In this document: one piece after another, positions 51,856 through 61,298 of the stretch | How the letters are laid out: the number at the start of each line of letters is the position of its first letter | Position numbering within the stretch: the first letter of the stretch is position 1 | Source of the DNA: Arthrobacter sp. efr-133-TYG-118 | GTDB lineage: Bacteria; Actinomycetota; Actinomycetes; Actinomycetales; Micrococcaceae | Assembly (NCBI RefSeq): GCF_030209755.1 | Contig: NZ_JARVRH010000001.1 | Location: forward strand, 98,524-162,523 | DNA length: 64,000 nucleotides | Reading direction: 5' to 3' | The notes under the pieces: model-generated | Told to the model about the DNA's origin: nothing | The model's database searches: none | What the model saw: only the letters and a program-made list of their open reading frames with translations | Program-made: the position numbers and the translations under genes

Positions 51856-52853
51856 ATCCCCCAACGGAGTGCTGGAGTATGGACGGGCGCGTCCCAGAGT
51901 GTGGTCAGTTCGTCATCGAGCCGCAGCACCGAGATGGAGCAGCCCTGCATCTCAAGCGATGTGACGTAGTTGCCCACCAGTGAGCGTTCCACTTTGGCTC
52001 CTCTTTCAGCGAGGATCTGGGCCGCCCGGCGGTAGACAATGTACAGCTCACTGAGGGGCGTACCACCCATGCCGTTGACGAAGAGCAGCACTTCTTCACC
52101 GGCCTTAATGCCGAGGTCCTCCAGGACCGGGTCCAATAGGCGGCTGGTGATGGCGTCGGCGCCCTCCATGGCGATCCGGTGCCTGCCAGGTTCACCGTGA
52201 ATGCCTATGCCGATTTCGATTTCGTCGTCAGCAAGCTCGAAGCTGGGTACCCCGGCATGCGGCACGGTGCAGCCGGACAAGGCAACGCCCATCGTGCGCA
52301 CGTTGCGGACAACTCCTTCCGCTACGCCCGCGACAGCCTCCAGGGAATCCCCACGCTCGGCCGCGGCGCCGGCAATCTTTTCGACCAGCACGGTGCCACC
52401 TACGCCGCGACGGCCTGCCGTATACAGCGAATCCTCCACAGCGACGTCGTCGTTGACGAGAACCGAGCGGACGCTGATTCCTTCAGCTTGGGCCATCTCT
52501 GCCGCGGTCTCGAAGTTCAGCACGTCACCGGTGTAGTTCTTCACGATGTGTATGACGCCGGCACCTGAATCGACTGCCGCGGTGGCCGGAATGATCTGGT
52601 CAGGCGTGGGCGAGGTGAAGACGGCACCCGGCACGGCGGCGTCGAGCATTCCGTGCCCCACAAAGCCGGCGTGAAGCGGCTCATGGCCGCTCCCCCCTCC
52701 CGACACAAGCGCCACTTTGCCGGCTACGGGCGCTCCTTTTCGAACGACGAAGATGGGGTCCGTATGGACGTCCACGAGATCGGCATGGGCCATGCCGAAA
52801 CCCTCGACAGACTCGTCCACCACCGAGCGGGGATCGTTGATGAGCTTTTTCAT
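51852..52853 (-). CDS. dhaK: dihydroxyacetone kinase substrate-binding subunit DhaK
   Basis: A 333-residue subunit that binds dihydroxyacetone covalently through a His hemiaminal: His219 in [40 protein letters not shown] and [15 protein letters not shown] are classic. Start 52853 has GGAG six bases upstream. The dhaKLM operon converts dihydroxyacetone to DHAP with PEP as the phosphate source. Confidence 0.95.
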   Translation of the reverse strand: MKKLINDPRSVVDESVEGFGMAHADLVDVHTDPIFVVRKGAPVAGKVALVSGGGSGHEPLHAGFVGHGMLDAAVPGAVFTSPTPDQIIPATAAVDSGAGVIHIVKNYTGDVLNFETAAEMAQAEGISVRSVLVNDDVAVEDSLYTAGRRGVGGTVLVEKIAGAAAERGDSLEAVAGVAEGVVRNVRTMGVALSGCTVPHAGVPSFELADDEIEIGIGIHGEPGRHRIAMEGADAITSRLLDPVLEDLGIKAGEEVLLFVNGMGGTPLSELYIVYRRAAQILAERGAKVERSLVGNYVTSLEMQGCSISVLRLDDELTTLWDAPVHTPALRWGM

Positions 52854-52957
52854 GGCGCGCTCCTGGGGCGTTGCTGGTAGGTGATTTGACCCTACTACCA
52901 GCGCCCCGGGCACGGTAGGGGAACGGTCCGTATGTGGAAAGTCCGGAACCGGAAACG

Positions 52958-52991
52958 CAGCAGGGACAGCCCCCAATGGCTGTCCCTGCTG
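52958..52991 (-). terminator. 14-bp perfect hairpin upstream of dhaK
   Basis: CAGCAGGGACAGCC (52958-52971), a 6-nt loop and the perfect complement (52978-52991). It lies just after the stop of the small minus-strand gene at 53016 and before the dhaK promoter, so it likely ends the upstream transcript. Confidence 0.75.
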
Positions 52992-53015
52992 AAAAACCTT
53001 CCGGTATGCACCTGG

Positions 53016-53222
53016 TCAGTGCGGCGGCCCGCCCACCGTCAAACGACCGATGCTGAAGTCCTGGGCTGTTGAGTCCTTGGCCATCGAGTCGGGCCAGAGA
53101 TCCGTGCACGCGGACCGCATGCAACCCCCCGTTCCCCGCTTGCGCGACTCCGGCGTGGAGCCAGGACGCGGCAGCTCAATCTGGAAACCTGAAAAGTCCG
53201 GAAACATAACGTGGTACTTCAT
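53016..53222 (-). CDS. small hypothetical protein
   Basis: A 68-residue frame supported by a strong GGAGG ribosome binding site, a following 14-bp hairpin terminator and an AT-rich promoter-like region upstream (53263-53300). The protein has an aromatic N-terminus (MKYHVMFPDFSGFQIELPRPG), two Cys (GGCMRSACTDLW) and no membrane helix. It is not recognised; the size and the Cys pair would fit a small secreted or ribosomally made peptide precursor, but there are no modifying enzymes nearby. Confidence 0.55.
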   Translation of the reverse strand: MKYHVMFPDFSGFQIELPRPGSTPESRKRGTGGCMRSACTDLWPDSMAKDSTAQDFSIGRLTVGGPPH

Positions 53223-53343
53223 TTCTCGCCTCCACAGTATGGTTGGCTCGCCGCAACCGAGCCTTGAATAGTTTATCCATCAAGTTGATATACGTAAAGA
53301 CTTGTGGACCAGCACATCCAGGGACGAGGAGAAGAAACCGGAG

Positions 53344-53853
53344 CTAAAGGACCTTGATCATGCGGGTATTGCCCAGGGTATTGGGCTTCACTCGGGCCAG
53401 ATCGAGGAACTCGGCCACGCCTTCGTCATGGGAACGCAGCAATTCCGAATAGACCTGGGGGTCGACGGCGGTCTGGTCTGCCATGACTTCGAATCCGTGG
53501 CGCTTGAAGAAGTCCACTTCGAACGTGAGGCAGAAGACCCGCGCAACGCCCAACGCCCGAGCGTCCTCCAGGAGTTGCTGGACAAGGACGTGACCCACGC
53601 CCTTGCCCCGCCAATTGTCGTCCGCCGCCAAAGTGCGCACCTCGGCCAGATCCTCCCACATGACGTGCAAGGCGCCGCAACCGATCACCTCGCCGTCGGA
53701 CGATTCGGCAATCCGGAACTCCTGAAGGCTCTCGTAGTAGGCCACGGTCTCTTTGGCCATCAGGATTCGCTGCTCTGCCAGAGGCGCTACAAGCCTTTTG
53801 ATCGCGGAAACATCGCCGGTGCGGGCAGGGCGGATACTGAACGTCGAAGTCAC
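53344..53853 (-). CDS. argA: amino-acid N-acetyltransferase (ArgA-like GNAT)
   Basis: A 169-residue GNAT acetyltransferase. F-S-I-R-P-A-R-T-G-D-V-S-A-I opens the fold, the acetyl-CoA loop is WRGKGVGHVLVQQLLEDARALG, and VFCLTFEVDFFKRHGFEVM matches the short actinobacterial N-acetylglutamate synthases such as Rv2747. It would make N-acetylglutamate for arginine synthesis. The GTG at 53853 is the family-consistent start. The upstream gene ends 28 nt before it. Confidence 0.75.
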   Translation of the reverse strand: MTSTFSIRPARTGDVSAIKRLVAPLAEQRILMAKETVAYYESLQEFRIAESSDGEVIGCGALHVMWEDLAEVRTLAADDNWRGKGVGHVLVQQLLEDARALGVARVFCLTFEVDFFKRHGFEVMADQTAVDPQVYSELLRSHDEGVAEFLDLARVKPNTLGNTRMIKVL

Positions 53854-53881
53854 AGCCCCAATCTTACGAGGCGAAAGGCGC

Positions 53882-55999
53882 CTAAAGCCCCAGGTCCTCA
53901 GGAACAGGAACCTCCCGTCCAAGTACCTGCTTGGCCAGGAAGTGCTCCACGACGCCGTACCAGACCTTGGCGTGCTGAGGCTGCAGGATCCAATGGTTCT
54001 CGTCAGGGAAGTACAGGAAGCGGTGCTGGGTCTCACCGTTCTCATCGGCGGGCAGCCCGGAACTGGAAAGAAGTTCGTACCAAAGCCTCAGGCCCTCGCC
54101 GATCGGCACCCGATAGTCCTTGTCACCGTGGATCACCAGCATGGGGGTTTTGATTTTCGCGACATGGAGATGGGGCGAGTTGTCCAGTGCCATCTCTGCG
54201 GTCATTTCCTTGAGCCAATACTGCGAAGCGTCCGTAGTGGGCCCGAACTGGTCCATGGCCCACAAACTGGCATGCGTCACGATCGCCTTGAAACGGTCCG
54301 TTTGCCCGGCGATCCAGTTGGCCATATACCCGCCGAATGACCCGCCCATGGCGGCTGTCCGCGTCTGGTCAATGTCGGACCGCTGGACCACTGCGTCGGT
54401 GATGGACATGAGGTCCGTAAACGGCGCCTTGCCCCATTCGCCCCAGCCGCGCTGGATGAATTGCTGGCCGTACCCCGTGGACAGTGCCGGGTCCGGCAGA
54501 AGCACGGCATACCCCTTCGACACGAGCAGCCATGGATTCCATCGCCAGGTCCAGGCATTCCACGAGCCCAACGGCCCGCCGTGGATCCACAACAGCAGGG
54601 GCGCCGGGTTCGCCTCGGACGCGCCTTCCGGGAGCGCGAGGTAAGCCGGAACCCTCGACCCATCAGCAGCGCTCGTCTCCACCCGTTCCAACGAGCCTTT
54701 GGTCCTGGGGCGATCAGCGGGCGCGGGGAGCCGCTCGACGTCGCCCGAGGCGAGCTCGATCCGGACCGCTTCCGCCGGGAATTCATACGAGCTGCGCAGC
54801 GCAAACGCACTCAGTCCGTCCGGGGAAACCACGACGTCGGTGTACGCGGCCGCATCCGGTGTCACCCGAGTGACCGAACCATCCGCGACGGCGACCCGGA
54901 AGACCGGCCTGGCGCCGTCGTCGTCGGCTGTGACAAGGAGCGAGCGCCCGTCCGGAAGCCAGGCCGCGGGGCTGCCCCAGCGGTCCCAAGCAGGCGCTAG
55001 GGGCTCGAGGTCAAGGGGTTCTCCCGCCCCGGCGTTCAAGAGGTGGAGTTTGACCTGGGGTGCCTGTCCGGGGGTACTGTCGCTTTCGCTGACTACCGAG
55101 AGCCTCTTGCTGTCAGGGCTGACCGGGCCCGGAAAATAGCTCATTCCCTCATGGTCAAGGAGCACCTTGATCGAGCCGGAAGCGACATCGACGGCAGCGA
55201 GCACAAATCGCGTGTCAGCCTTCGCGAGGGGCTTGGCGATGCTCGTATAGAGCGTCTTGCCGTCCGGGCTGACCACCGCGTGGGTGTTGCGGAGGTTGCC
55301 GCCGACGTCGGGCGTCAGATTGCGCAGTTTCAGTGGTGCGGTAGCATCCACGGTCGCGGGTTTGCCGGACTCAGCCGTATCTCCGTTTTCCACGGCGAAC
55401 AGCCTGGGCTGGGCCGGCCCCAGATCCGCGTCCCAGTAACGGACCGGGTAGCCGGTATGCAGAATGGCCGCTACCTTGTTGTCCTTGCGGCTCTTGCGCC
55501 GCTCCTCGTCATTTTCCTCATCGGTGGAACCGGCAAGGACCGAGGCCGTCACGAAAGTTGCATCCGCGGCTGACGCCGTCATGACGCCCCCGACTCCGCC
55601 CGCGCGGGAGTGCACCACCCGGGCCTCACCGCCGCCGGCAGGCAGGAGCCACAACGCACTCACGGGATCCGCTTCGGGGCTGTCCGGATCGGGCCGGGCT
55701 GAGGTGAAGTAGAGGTCGCCGTTGGCAGCAAACACCGCGCCGGTTTCTCCCGTGGCGCTGCGTGTGATGCGGCGGGCGTGCTTCCTTCCCGCAGGATCAA
55801 GCTCCCAAAGGGCAGTGACGTACTCAGTGCCCTTGGCGTTGAGGGTGGAAACCGTAGTGACCAGGCGGCTTCCGTCCGTGCTGAGAGCCAGGCCGCCGAC
55901 CCGGGGGATGGCCAGGTAGTGGTCGAGATCGTGGAAAGGAGTCTCGGGTTGTGTGCTCGGGGTCTCTGGGGCATTCGAATCCATGCTCTGATTCAACAC
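53882..55999 (-). CDS. S9 family prolyl-oligopeptidase-type peptidase
   Basis: A 705-residue cytoplasmic serine peptidase. Residues about 25-420 form a beta-propeller with repeated VSPDGK-type blades. The C-terminal hydrolase domain has LLLWIHGGPLGSWN (oxyanion), the nucleophile in GGSFGGYMANW, Asp in VIHGDKDYRVP and His in PDENHWI. It most resembles dipeptidyl or acylaminoacyl peptidases. An ATG at 55984 is an equally good start. A cytoplasmic peptide-recycling role is likely. Confidence 0.9.
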   Translation of the reverse strand: MLNQSMDSNAPETPSTQPETPFHDLDHYLAIPRVGGLALSTDGSRLVTTVSTLNAKGTEYVTALWELDPAGRKHARRITRSATGETGAVFAANGDLYFTSARPDPDSPEADPVSALWLLPAGGGEARVVHSRAGGVGGVMTASAADATFVTASVLAGSTDEENDEERRKSRKDNKVAAILHTGYPVRYWDADLGPAQPRLFAVENGDTAESGKPATVDATAPLKLRNLTPDVGGNLRNTHAVVSPDGKTLYTSIAKPLAKADTRFVLAAVDVASGSIKVLLDHEGMSYFPGPVSPDSKRLSVVSESDSTPGQAPQVKLHLLNAGAGEPLDLEPLAPAWDRWGSPAAWLPDGRSLLVTADDDGARPVFRVAVADGSVTRVTPDAAAYTDVVVSPDGLSAFALRSSYEFPAEAVRIELASGDVERLPAPADRPRTKGSLERVETSAADGSRVPAYLALPEGASEANPAPLLLWIHGGPLGSWNAWTWRWNPWLLVSKGYAVLLPDPALSTGYGQQFIQRGWGEWGKAPFTDLMSITDAVVQRSDIDQTRTAAMGGSFGGYMANWIAGQTDRFKAIVTHASLWAMDQFGPTTDASQYWLKEMTAEMALDNSPHLHVAKIKTPMLVIHGDKDYRVPIGEGLRLWYELLSSSGLPADENGETQHRFLYFPDENHWILQPQHAKVWYGVVEHFLAKQVLGREVPVPEDLGL

Positions 56000-56075
56000 G
56001 CAATGTGCCCCAGATCACAAAAGATTCACTGAAAATGAAACACTTATTTCAGATATTACGAACCTGGGGAACGCA

Positions 56076-56115
56076 AAAGCCCCGCCCTCTCCTTTCGGGA
56101 GCGGGCGGGGCCTTT
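56076..56115 (-). terminator. intrinsic terminator after clpC
   Basis: On the minus strand GCCCCGCCC and GGGCGGGGC arms with an inner CTCC/GGAG stem are followed by TTTTG. It lies 27 nt after the clpC stop. Confidence 0.85.
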
Positions 56116-56141
56116 GACTCGGAACTTGGCGGAACCGGAAC

Positions 56142-58634
56142 CTAGGCGCTCGGAGCGATTTCCGGGATGCGCGGCTTCGCGTTGCCGGCAAAGGTGAACT
56201 TGGCGTCGTCACCTTCGCCGTCCACGTCGACCACCACGATGTCACCGGGGTGGAGCTCGCCGAAGAGGATCTTCTCGGAGAGCTGGTCCTCGATCTCGCG
56301 CTGGATGGTACGGCGCAGCGGCCGGGCACCCATGGCGGGATCGTAGCCCCGGGTCGCCAGGAGGACCTTGGCGGCCGTAGTGAGCTCGATGCCCATGTCC
56401 TTGTCCTTGAGGCGGCCCTCGAGGCGCGTGACGAACAGGTCCACGATCTCGATGATCTCGTCCTGCGTGAGCTGCGGGAACACCACGACGTCGTCAACAC
56501 GGTTGAGGAACTCGGGGCGGAAGTGCTGCTTGAGCTCTTCGGTGACCCGTGCCCGCATCCGGTTGTAACCGGTGGTGGTGTCCGTGCCGGACTGGAACCC
56601 GGTTGCCACGCTCTTGGAGATGTCGCGGGTGCCCAGGTTGGTGGTCATGATGATCACCGTGTTCTTGAAGTCCACCACGCGGCCTTGGGAGTCGGTCAGG
56701 CGGCCGTCTTCCAGGATCTGCAGCAGCGAGTTGAAGAGATCGGCGTGGGCCTTCTCCACTTCGTCGAACAGCACCACGGAGAACGGACGACGGCGGACCT
56801 TCTCGGTCAGCTGCCCGCCTTCTTCGTAGCCGACGTAGCCCGGAGGGGCACCGAAGAGACGCGACACCGTGTGCTTCTCGGAGTACTCGGACATATCCAG
56901 CGTGATGAGGGCATCCTCTTCACCGAACAGGAATTCCGCCAGGGCCTTGGCGAGCTCGGTCTTGCCGACGCCGGTGGGGCCGGCGAAGATGAAGGAGCCA
57001 CCGGGACGCTTGGGGTCCTTCAGGCCTGCACGTGTGCGACGGATCGCCTGGGAGAGGGCACGGATGGCCTCGTCCTGGCCGACGACGCGCTTGTGCAGCT
57101 CGTCTTCCATCTTGAGCAGACGGCTGGATTCTTCCTCGGTGAGTTTGAAGACCGGGATGCCGGTGGAGTTCGCGAGAACTTCGGCAATCAGCTCCTCGTC
57201 TACCTCGGAAATATCGTCCATGCCGCCGGACTTCCAGTTGCGTTCCTTCTCGGCACGCTCGGCAATGAGCTTCTGCTCCTTGTCGCGCAGCGAGGCCGCA
57301 CCTTCGAAGTCCTGGGCGTCGATGGCGGATTCCTTCTCCATCTTCACTTCGGCGATGCGCTCATCCATGGCCTTGAGCTCCGGTGGAGCCGTCATGCGGC
57401 GGATGCGAAGCCGTGCACCTGCTTCGTCGATCAGGTCGATCGCCTTGTCCGGCAGGAAGCGGTCCGAGATGTAGCGTTCGGCCAGCGTTGCAGCAGAGGC
57501 AAGGGCACCGTCGGTGATGGTCACCCTGTGGTGCGCCTCGTAACGGTCACGCAGGCCCTTGAGGATCTCGATCGCGTGCGCGACGGAAGGCTCCTTGACC
57601 TGGATCGGCTGGAAACGGCGCTCCAACGCGGCGTCCTTCTCAATGTGCTTGCGGTACTCATCCAGGGTGGTGGCCCCAATGGTCTGGAGTTCACCACGGG
57701 CAAGCATCGGCTTGAGGATGGACGCGGCATCGATGGCACCCTCTGCAGCGCCGGCACCCACGAGCGTGTGGATCTCGTCGATGAAGAGGATGATGTCGCC
57801 GCGGGTCCGGATTTCCTTCAGGACCTTCTTCAGGCGCTCTTCAAAGTCACCGCGGTACCGGGAACCGGCCACAAGGGAACCGAGGTCGAGCGTGTAGAGC
57901 TGCTTGTCCTTGATGGTCTCGGGCACGTCGCCGCGGACAATCGCCTGGGCGAGGCCCTCGACGACGGCGGTCTTGCCGACGCCCGGCTCGCCGATCAGCA
58001 CGGGGTTGTTCTTGGTCCGGCGGGAGAGGACCTGCATGACGCGTTCCATCTCCAGCTCGCGGCCGATCACAGGATCAAGCTTGTTTTCCCGCGCAGCCTG
58101 GGTAAGGTTGCGGCCGAACTGGTCCAGCACCACCGAACCGGCCGGGGTGCCTTCCTGTTGGCCCGGGCCTGAGCCTGGACCCGCAGTTTCCTTGCCCTGG
58201 TAGCCGGAAAGCAGCTGGATGACCTGCTGGCGGACGCGGTTGAGGTCGGCGCCGAGCTTGACAAGGACCTGCGCGGCAACGCCTTCACCCTCGCGGATGA
58301 GGCCGAGCAGGATGTGCTCGGTACCGATGTAGTTGTGGCCGAGCTGCAGGGCTTCGCGGAGCGAAAGCTCAAGCACCTTCTTGGCGCGCGGGGTGAAGGG
58401 GATGTGACCGGACGGGGCTTGCTGGCCCTGGCCGATGATCTCCTGTACCTGCTCGCGGACGCCATCGAGCGAAATGCTCAGGGACTCAAGCGCCTTGGCG
58501 GCAACGCCTTCACCCTCGTGGATCAGACCCAAGAGGATGTGCTCGGTACCGATGTAGTTGTGGTTGAGCATGCGTGCCTCTTCTTGGGCAAGCACAACAA
58601 CGCGACGGGCACGGTCCGTAAATCTCTCAAACAT
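56142..58634 (-). CDS. clpC: ATP-dependent Clp protease ATPase subunit ClpC
   Basis: An 830-residue Hsp100 unfoldase that feeds ClpP. It begins with two Clp N repeats (residues 1-145, each with [14 protein letters not shown]), then AAA+ domain 1 ([18 protein letters not shown]), a UVR coiled-coil segment, and AAA+ domain 2 ([22 protein letters not shown]). The first gene of its unit; the upstream 340 bp contain an imperfect GTTCGCC...GGGAAAC repeat (58689-58706) that only weakly resembles a ClgR site. Confidence 0.97.
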   Translation of the reverse strand: MFERFTDRARRVVVLAQEEARMLNHNYIGTEHILLGLIHEGEGVAAKALESLSISLDGVREQVQEIIGQGQQAPSGHIPFTPRAKKVLELSLREALQLGHNYIGTEHILLGLIREGEGVAAQVLVKLGADLNRVRQQVIQLLSGYQGKETAGPGSGPGQQEGTPAGSVVLDQFGRNLTQAARENKLDPVIGRELEMERVMQVLSRRTKNNPVLIGEPGVGKTAVVEGLAQAIVRGDVPETIKDKQLYTLDLGSLVAGSRYRGDFEERLKKVLKEIRTRGDIILFIDEIHTLVGAGAAEGAIDAASILKPMLARGELQTIGATTLDEYRKHIEKDAALERRFQPIQVKEPSVAHAIEILKGLRDRYEAHHRVTITDGALASAATLAERYISDRFLPDKAIDLIDEAGARLRIRRMTAPPELKAMDERIAEVKMEKESAIDAQDFEGAASLRDKEQKLIAERAEKERNWKSGGMDDISEVDEELIAEVLANSTGIPVFKLTEEESSRLLKMEDELHKRVVGQDEAIRALSQAIRRTRAGLKDPKRPGGSFIFAGPTGVGKTELAKALAEFLFGEEDALITLDMSEYSEKHTVSRLFGAPPGYVGYEEGGQLTEKVRRRPFSVVLFDEVEKAHADLFNSLLQILEDGRLTDSQGRVVDFKNTVIIMTTNLGTRDISKSVATGFQSGTDTTTGYNRMRARVTEELKQHFRPEFLNRVDDVVVFPQLTQDEIIEIVDLFVTRLEGRLKDKDMGIELTTAAKVLLATRGYDPAMGARPLRRTIQREIEDQLSEKILFGELHPGDIVVVDVDGEGDDAKFTFAGNAKPRIPEIAPSA

Positions 58635-58977
58635 TTCGCCACACTCCTAGCTACGACGTACTTTGATGCTACGTGGCAACGCTGGAATTTTGGGGCGTGT
58701 TCGCCACAGGGGAAACATGGCCGCACTGGGAATAGGTTCACTCAACACGTCCGTGGACCTCGGGATCACGGACGAGACCGAATCCAGGGCCTCCACGATC
58801 ACGCCTGCGCTTCCGCCGACACCCCCACGAGCCGGCCGGCCGCCGTCGTTCCTCCCTGCAAACGTGGTGACTGTCTACCGGATATGGCCAGTCGGCTCCA
58901 AGCCTTCCGAGGAATAGTGGAGGCTCACCGCCAAACGACATCGTTATCCCGGCGAACCGGGCAGGCAGTTAAATGAC
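58635..58977. other. intergenic region upstream of clpC
   Basis: About 340 bp holding the clpC promoter. It contains no frame with protein-family character, no 32-bp-phased repeat and no RNA gene I can identify. Confidence 0.5.
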
Positions 58978-59005
58978 AATACCCCGGCCGCAGGGCCGGG
59001 GTATT
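58978..59005 (-). terminator. hairpin terminator after lsr2
   Basis: AATACCCCGGCC (58978-58989), GCAG loop and the perfect complement (58994-59005), ending 11 nt after the lsr2 stop on the minus strand; ATT flanks the stem. Confidence 0.85.
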
Positions 59006-59016
59006 GATACTTGGTG

Positions 59017-59343
59017 TCAGGAATTGGCCTTCTGGTAGGCTTCCTGAATTTCGGCCTGAATGCGGCCACGGCTGTTTACGGTATAACCGTTCTCGCGCGC
59101 CCATTGACGGATCTGTGCGGAGTCCTGGTTTCTCCCTGCGGCAACGCGGCTACGCGTTGCACGACCGGTCGATGTCTTGCGCGCCTTAGCTACAAATGGC
59201 CCAAGAGCGTCCCGCAGCTTCGCAGCGTTGGCACTGGACAGGTCCATTTCGTAACTGACTCCATCAAGGCCAAAGCGGACAGTTTCATCCGCAGAGCCCT
59301 CATCCAGGTCGTCAACGAGGATAATTTTGACTTTCTGTGCCAT
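59017..59343 (-). CDS. lsr2: Lsr2 nucleoid-associated xenogeneic silencer
   Basis: A 108-residue Lsr2. The N-terminal oligomerisation domain (MAQKVKIILVDDLDEGSADETVRFGLDGVSYEMDLS) is followed by a basic linker and the DNA-binding domain with IRQWARENGYTVNSRGRI, containing the AT-hook-like RGR. It binds and silences AT-rich DNA. The upstream region at 59384-59408 is itself AT-rich and may be autoregulatory. Located between clpC and lysS as in mycobacteria. Confidence 0.97.
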   Translation of the reverse strand: MAQKVKIILVDDLDEGSADETVRFGLDGVSYEMDLSSANAAKLRDALGPFVAKARKTSTGRATRSRVAAGRNQDSAQIRQWARENGYTVNSRGRIQAEIQEAYQKANS

Positions 59344-59426
59344 GAAAAGACTCTCTTTTGGAGGGGTCGGATATGCAGAATAGCTAGACTACTAATTAAA
59401 GATTATCGTCCAGCGCAGGGCACCCC

Positions 59427-59486
59427 GTCAAAGGCTCCGGCAAAGACTCAGTCAAAGGCTCCGCCAAAGGCATCTTCAAAGACGCT
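59427..59486. repeat. five 12-bp tandem units
   Basis: Consecutive 12-bp units start at 59427, 59439, 59451, 59463 and 59475, each with CAAAG in the same place; the first and third are identical (GTCAAAGGCTCC). It lies in the 175-bp gap between lsr2 and the small membrane protein gene. Confidence 0.75.
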
Positions 59487-59518
59487 ATTAAATCTTCGGG
59501 TGGGTCCCCGAGAAAGAG

Positions 59519-59692
59519 CTATTTGGCAGGCTTTGAGCCGTCAGCCGGCTTGGCAATTCCGAATCCGGCTTCTTCCTGGGCGCGGGCTTCTGCTTGGCGC
59601 TCTGATTTGTCCGCGTTGAAGATGGCCTTCATGGCAAACCAAAAGAGAAGTCCGACAACGACGGACGGTGCAAGAACGGCAATGTATTCCAT
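59519..59692 (-). CDS. 57-residue single-pass membrane protein
   Basis: A short gene starting two bases after the lysS stop, with GAAGGG eight bases upstream of its ATG. It encodes one N-terminal membrane helix (MEYIAVLAPSVVVGLLFWFA) and a charged cytoplasmic tail with S-E-R-Q-A-E-A-R-A-Q-E-E. The tight coupling to lysS, the ribosome binding site and the coherent helix support a real gene. Small proteins of this type occur next to lysS in related genomes as far as I recall. Function unknown. Confidence 0.75.
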   Translation of the reverse strand: MEYIAVLAPSVVVGLLFWFAMKAIFNADKSERQAEARAQEEAGFGIAKPADGSKPAK

Positions 59693-59694
59693 GG

Positions 59695-61221
59695 TCAGTG
59701 CCCTTCGGGCTTGAGGAGTGGGAACAGGATGGTTTCCCGGATGCCTGCTCCGGTGAACAGCATGACCAAGCGGTCGATGCCTAGGCCGATCCCGCCCATG
59801 GGCGGAGCACCGTACTCAAGGGCGCGCAGGAAGTCTTCATCCAGATGCATGGCCTCGACATCGCCGGCGGCCGAACGACGCGACTGCTCCGTAAGGCGTT
59901 CGCGCTGGATGACGGGGTCGATCAGCTCGGAGAACGCCGTGCCGCGTTCCATGCCGCCAATGATGAGGTCCCAGGCCTCGATCAGGCGGCCGTCCTCCCG
60001 ATGCGGGCGGGCAAGGGGCTGCGCGGAGGGAGGGTAGTCGTAGACAAAAGTCGGGTTGAGCAGGGTGGGTTCGACGATCTCGCCGAACAGTTCTACCACA
60101 AGCTTTTCGGCGTCCCACTTGGGATCCACCTTGACCTCGTGCTTGGCGGCAATCGCCTGCAGTTCCGCCACCGTGGTGTCCGGAGTGATCTCTTCGCCGA
60201 TCGCCTCGGAGAGGCCCGGGTAGACGGCAACCCAGGCCCATTCGCCGTCGAGGTCGATCTCGCCGGCGTCAGTCTGGATGGTGCGGGTGCCCACGACGTC
60301 GGCGACGTTCAGGATGATTTCCTTCATGCGCTCGGCCATAACGAACTGATCCGCCCACGCCTCGTAGCATTCCAACGTGGTGAATTCGGGGCTGTGCGTG
60401 GAGTCGACGCCTTCGTTGCGGAAGACGCGGCCCATGTCGTAGACGCGGTCGATTCCGCCCACCACGGCGCGCTTAAGGAAGAGCTCGGTGGCGATACGCA
60501 GCGTCATCTTCTGGTCGAAGGCATTCATGTGGGTCTCGAACGGGCGGGCCGTGGCACCACCGTGGACGAGCTGCAGGATGGGGGTCTCCACCTCCACATA
60601 GCCGCGTCGGTCCAAGGTGTCGCGAATCGAGCGGGTAATCGCTGCGCGGGTGTAGACCATTTCCCGGGCTTCGTCGCGGACCATGAGGTCCACATAGCGC
60701 TGCCTGACACGGGTTTCCTCATTCAGTTCGGCGTGCAGCACAGGCAGCGGGCGCAAAGCCTTGGAGGCCATGGACCAGGAGTCGGCCATGACGGACAGCT
60801 CGCCACGCCTGGAGGAAATGACTTCGCCTTTGATGAATATGTGGTCTCCGAGGTCTACCAGCGCTTTCCAGTCGGCGAGGGTTTCCTCGCCGACGTTCGC
60901 CAGGCTGAGCATCGCCTGCAGGCGCACGCCCTTCCCGTCTACACCGCCCTCCTGGAGGGTGGCGAAGCAGAGCTTGCCAGTGTTGCGGACGAACACGACG
61001 CGGCCAGTGATGCCCACGATGTCGCCGGTGGTTTCGTCAGCCTGGAGATGGGCGTACTTCTCGCGGATCTCGGCAAGGGAATGTGTCCGCTCAACACCCA
61101 CCGGGTAGGCCTCGGCGCCGCGCTCAATCAGCTTGCTGCGCTTTTCCATGCGGATGCGCATCTGCTCGCTGGCGTCGGCGGGCTCGGCGGTGTGCGGGGA
61201 TGGGGTGTTTGCGGAAGTCAC
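59695..61221 (-). CDS. lysS: lysyl-tRNA synthetase, class II
   Basis: A 508-residue class II synthetase. The N-terminal OB-fold anticodon-binding domain spans about residues 60-170 (DIVGITGRVVFVRNTGKLCFATLQ). The catalytic core has motif 1 (R-G-Y-V-E-V-E-T-P), motif 2 (GRVFRNEGVDSTHSPEFTTLECYEA) and motif 3 (GGIGLGIDRLVMLFTGA). GTG at 61221 fits family length; TAAACT lies nine bases upstream without a Shine-Dalgarno, so the mRNA may be leaderless. Confidence 0.95.
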   Translation of the reverse strand: MTSANTPSPHTAEPADASEQMRIRMEKRSKLIERGAEAYPVGVERTHSLAEIREKYAHLQADETTGDIVGITGRVVFVRNTGKLCFATLQEGGVDGKGVRLQAMLSLANVGEETLADWKALVDLGDHIFIKGEVISSRRGELSVMADSWSMASKALRPLPVLHAELNEETRVRQRYVDLMVRDEAREMVYTRAAITRSIRDTLDRRGYVEVETPILQLVHGGATARPFETHMNAFDQKMTLRIATELFLKRAVVGGIDRVYDMGRVFRNEGVDSTHSPEFTTLECYEAWADQFVMAERMKEIILNVADVVGTRTIQTDAGEIDLDGEWAWVAVYPGLSEAIGEEITPDTTVAELQAIAAKHEVKVDPKWDAEKLVVELFGEIVEPTLLNPTFVYDYPPSAQPLARPHREDGRLIEAWDLIIGGMERGTAFSELIDPVIQRERLTEQSRRSAAGDVEAMHLDEDFLRALEYGAPPMGGIGLGIDRLVMLFTGAGIRETILFPLLKPEGH

Positions 61222-61298
61222 AATCCACAAGTTTACCGGGGATTCCTTAGAGTTCCCTATCTTCCCCTCCCGCCCCTGCAGCAACATAGACTCGGGCT

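Noticed and set aside
58689..58706. ClgR-type operator before clpC
   Set aside because: GTTCGCC...GGGAAAC has two mismatches between arms and differs from the ClgR consensus at key positions.
58663..58917. Open frame upstream of clpC
   Set aside because: No ribosome binding site or family character; the composition looks like intergenic DNA.
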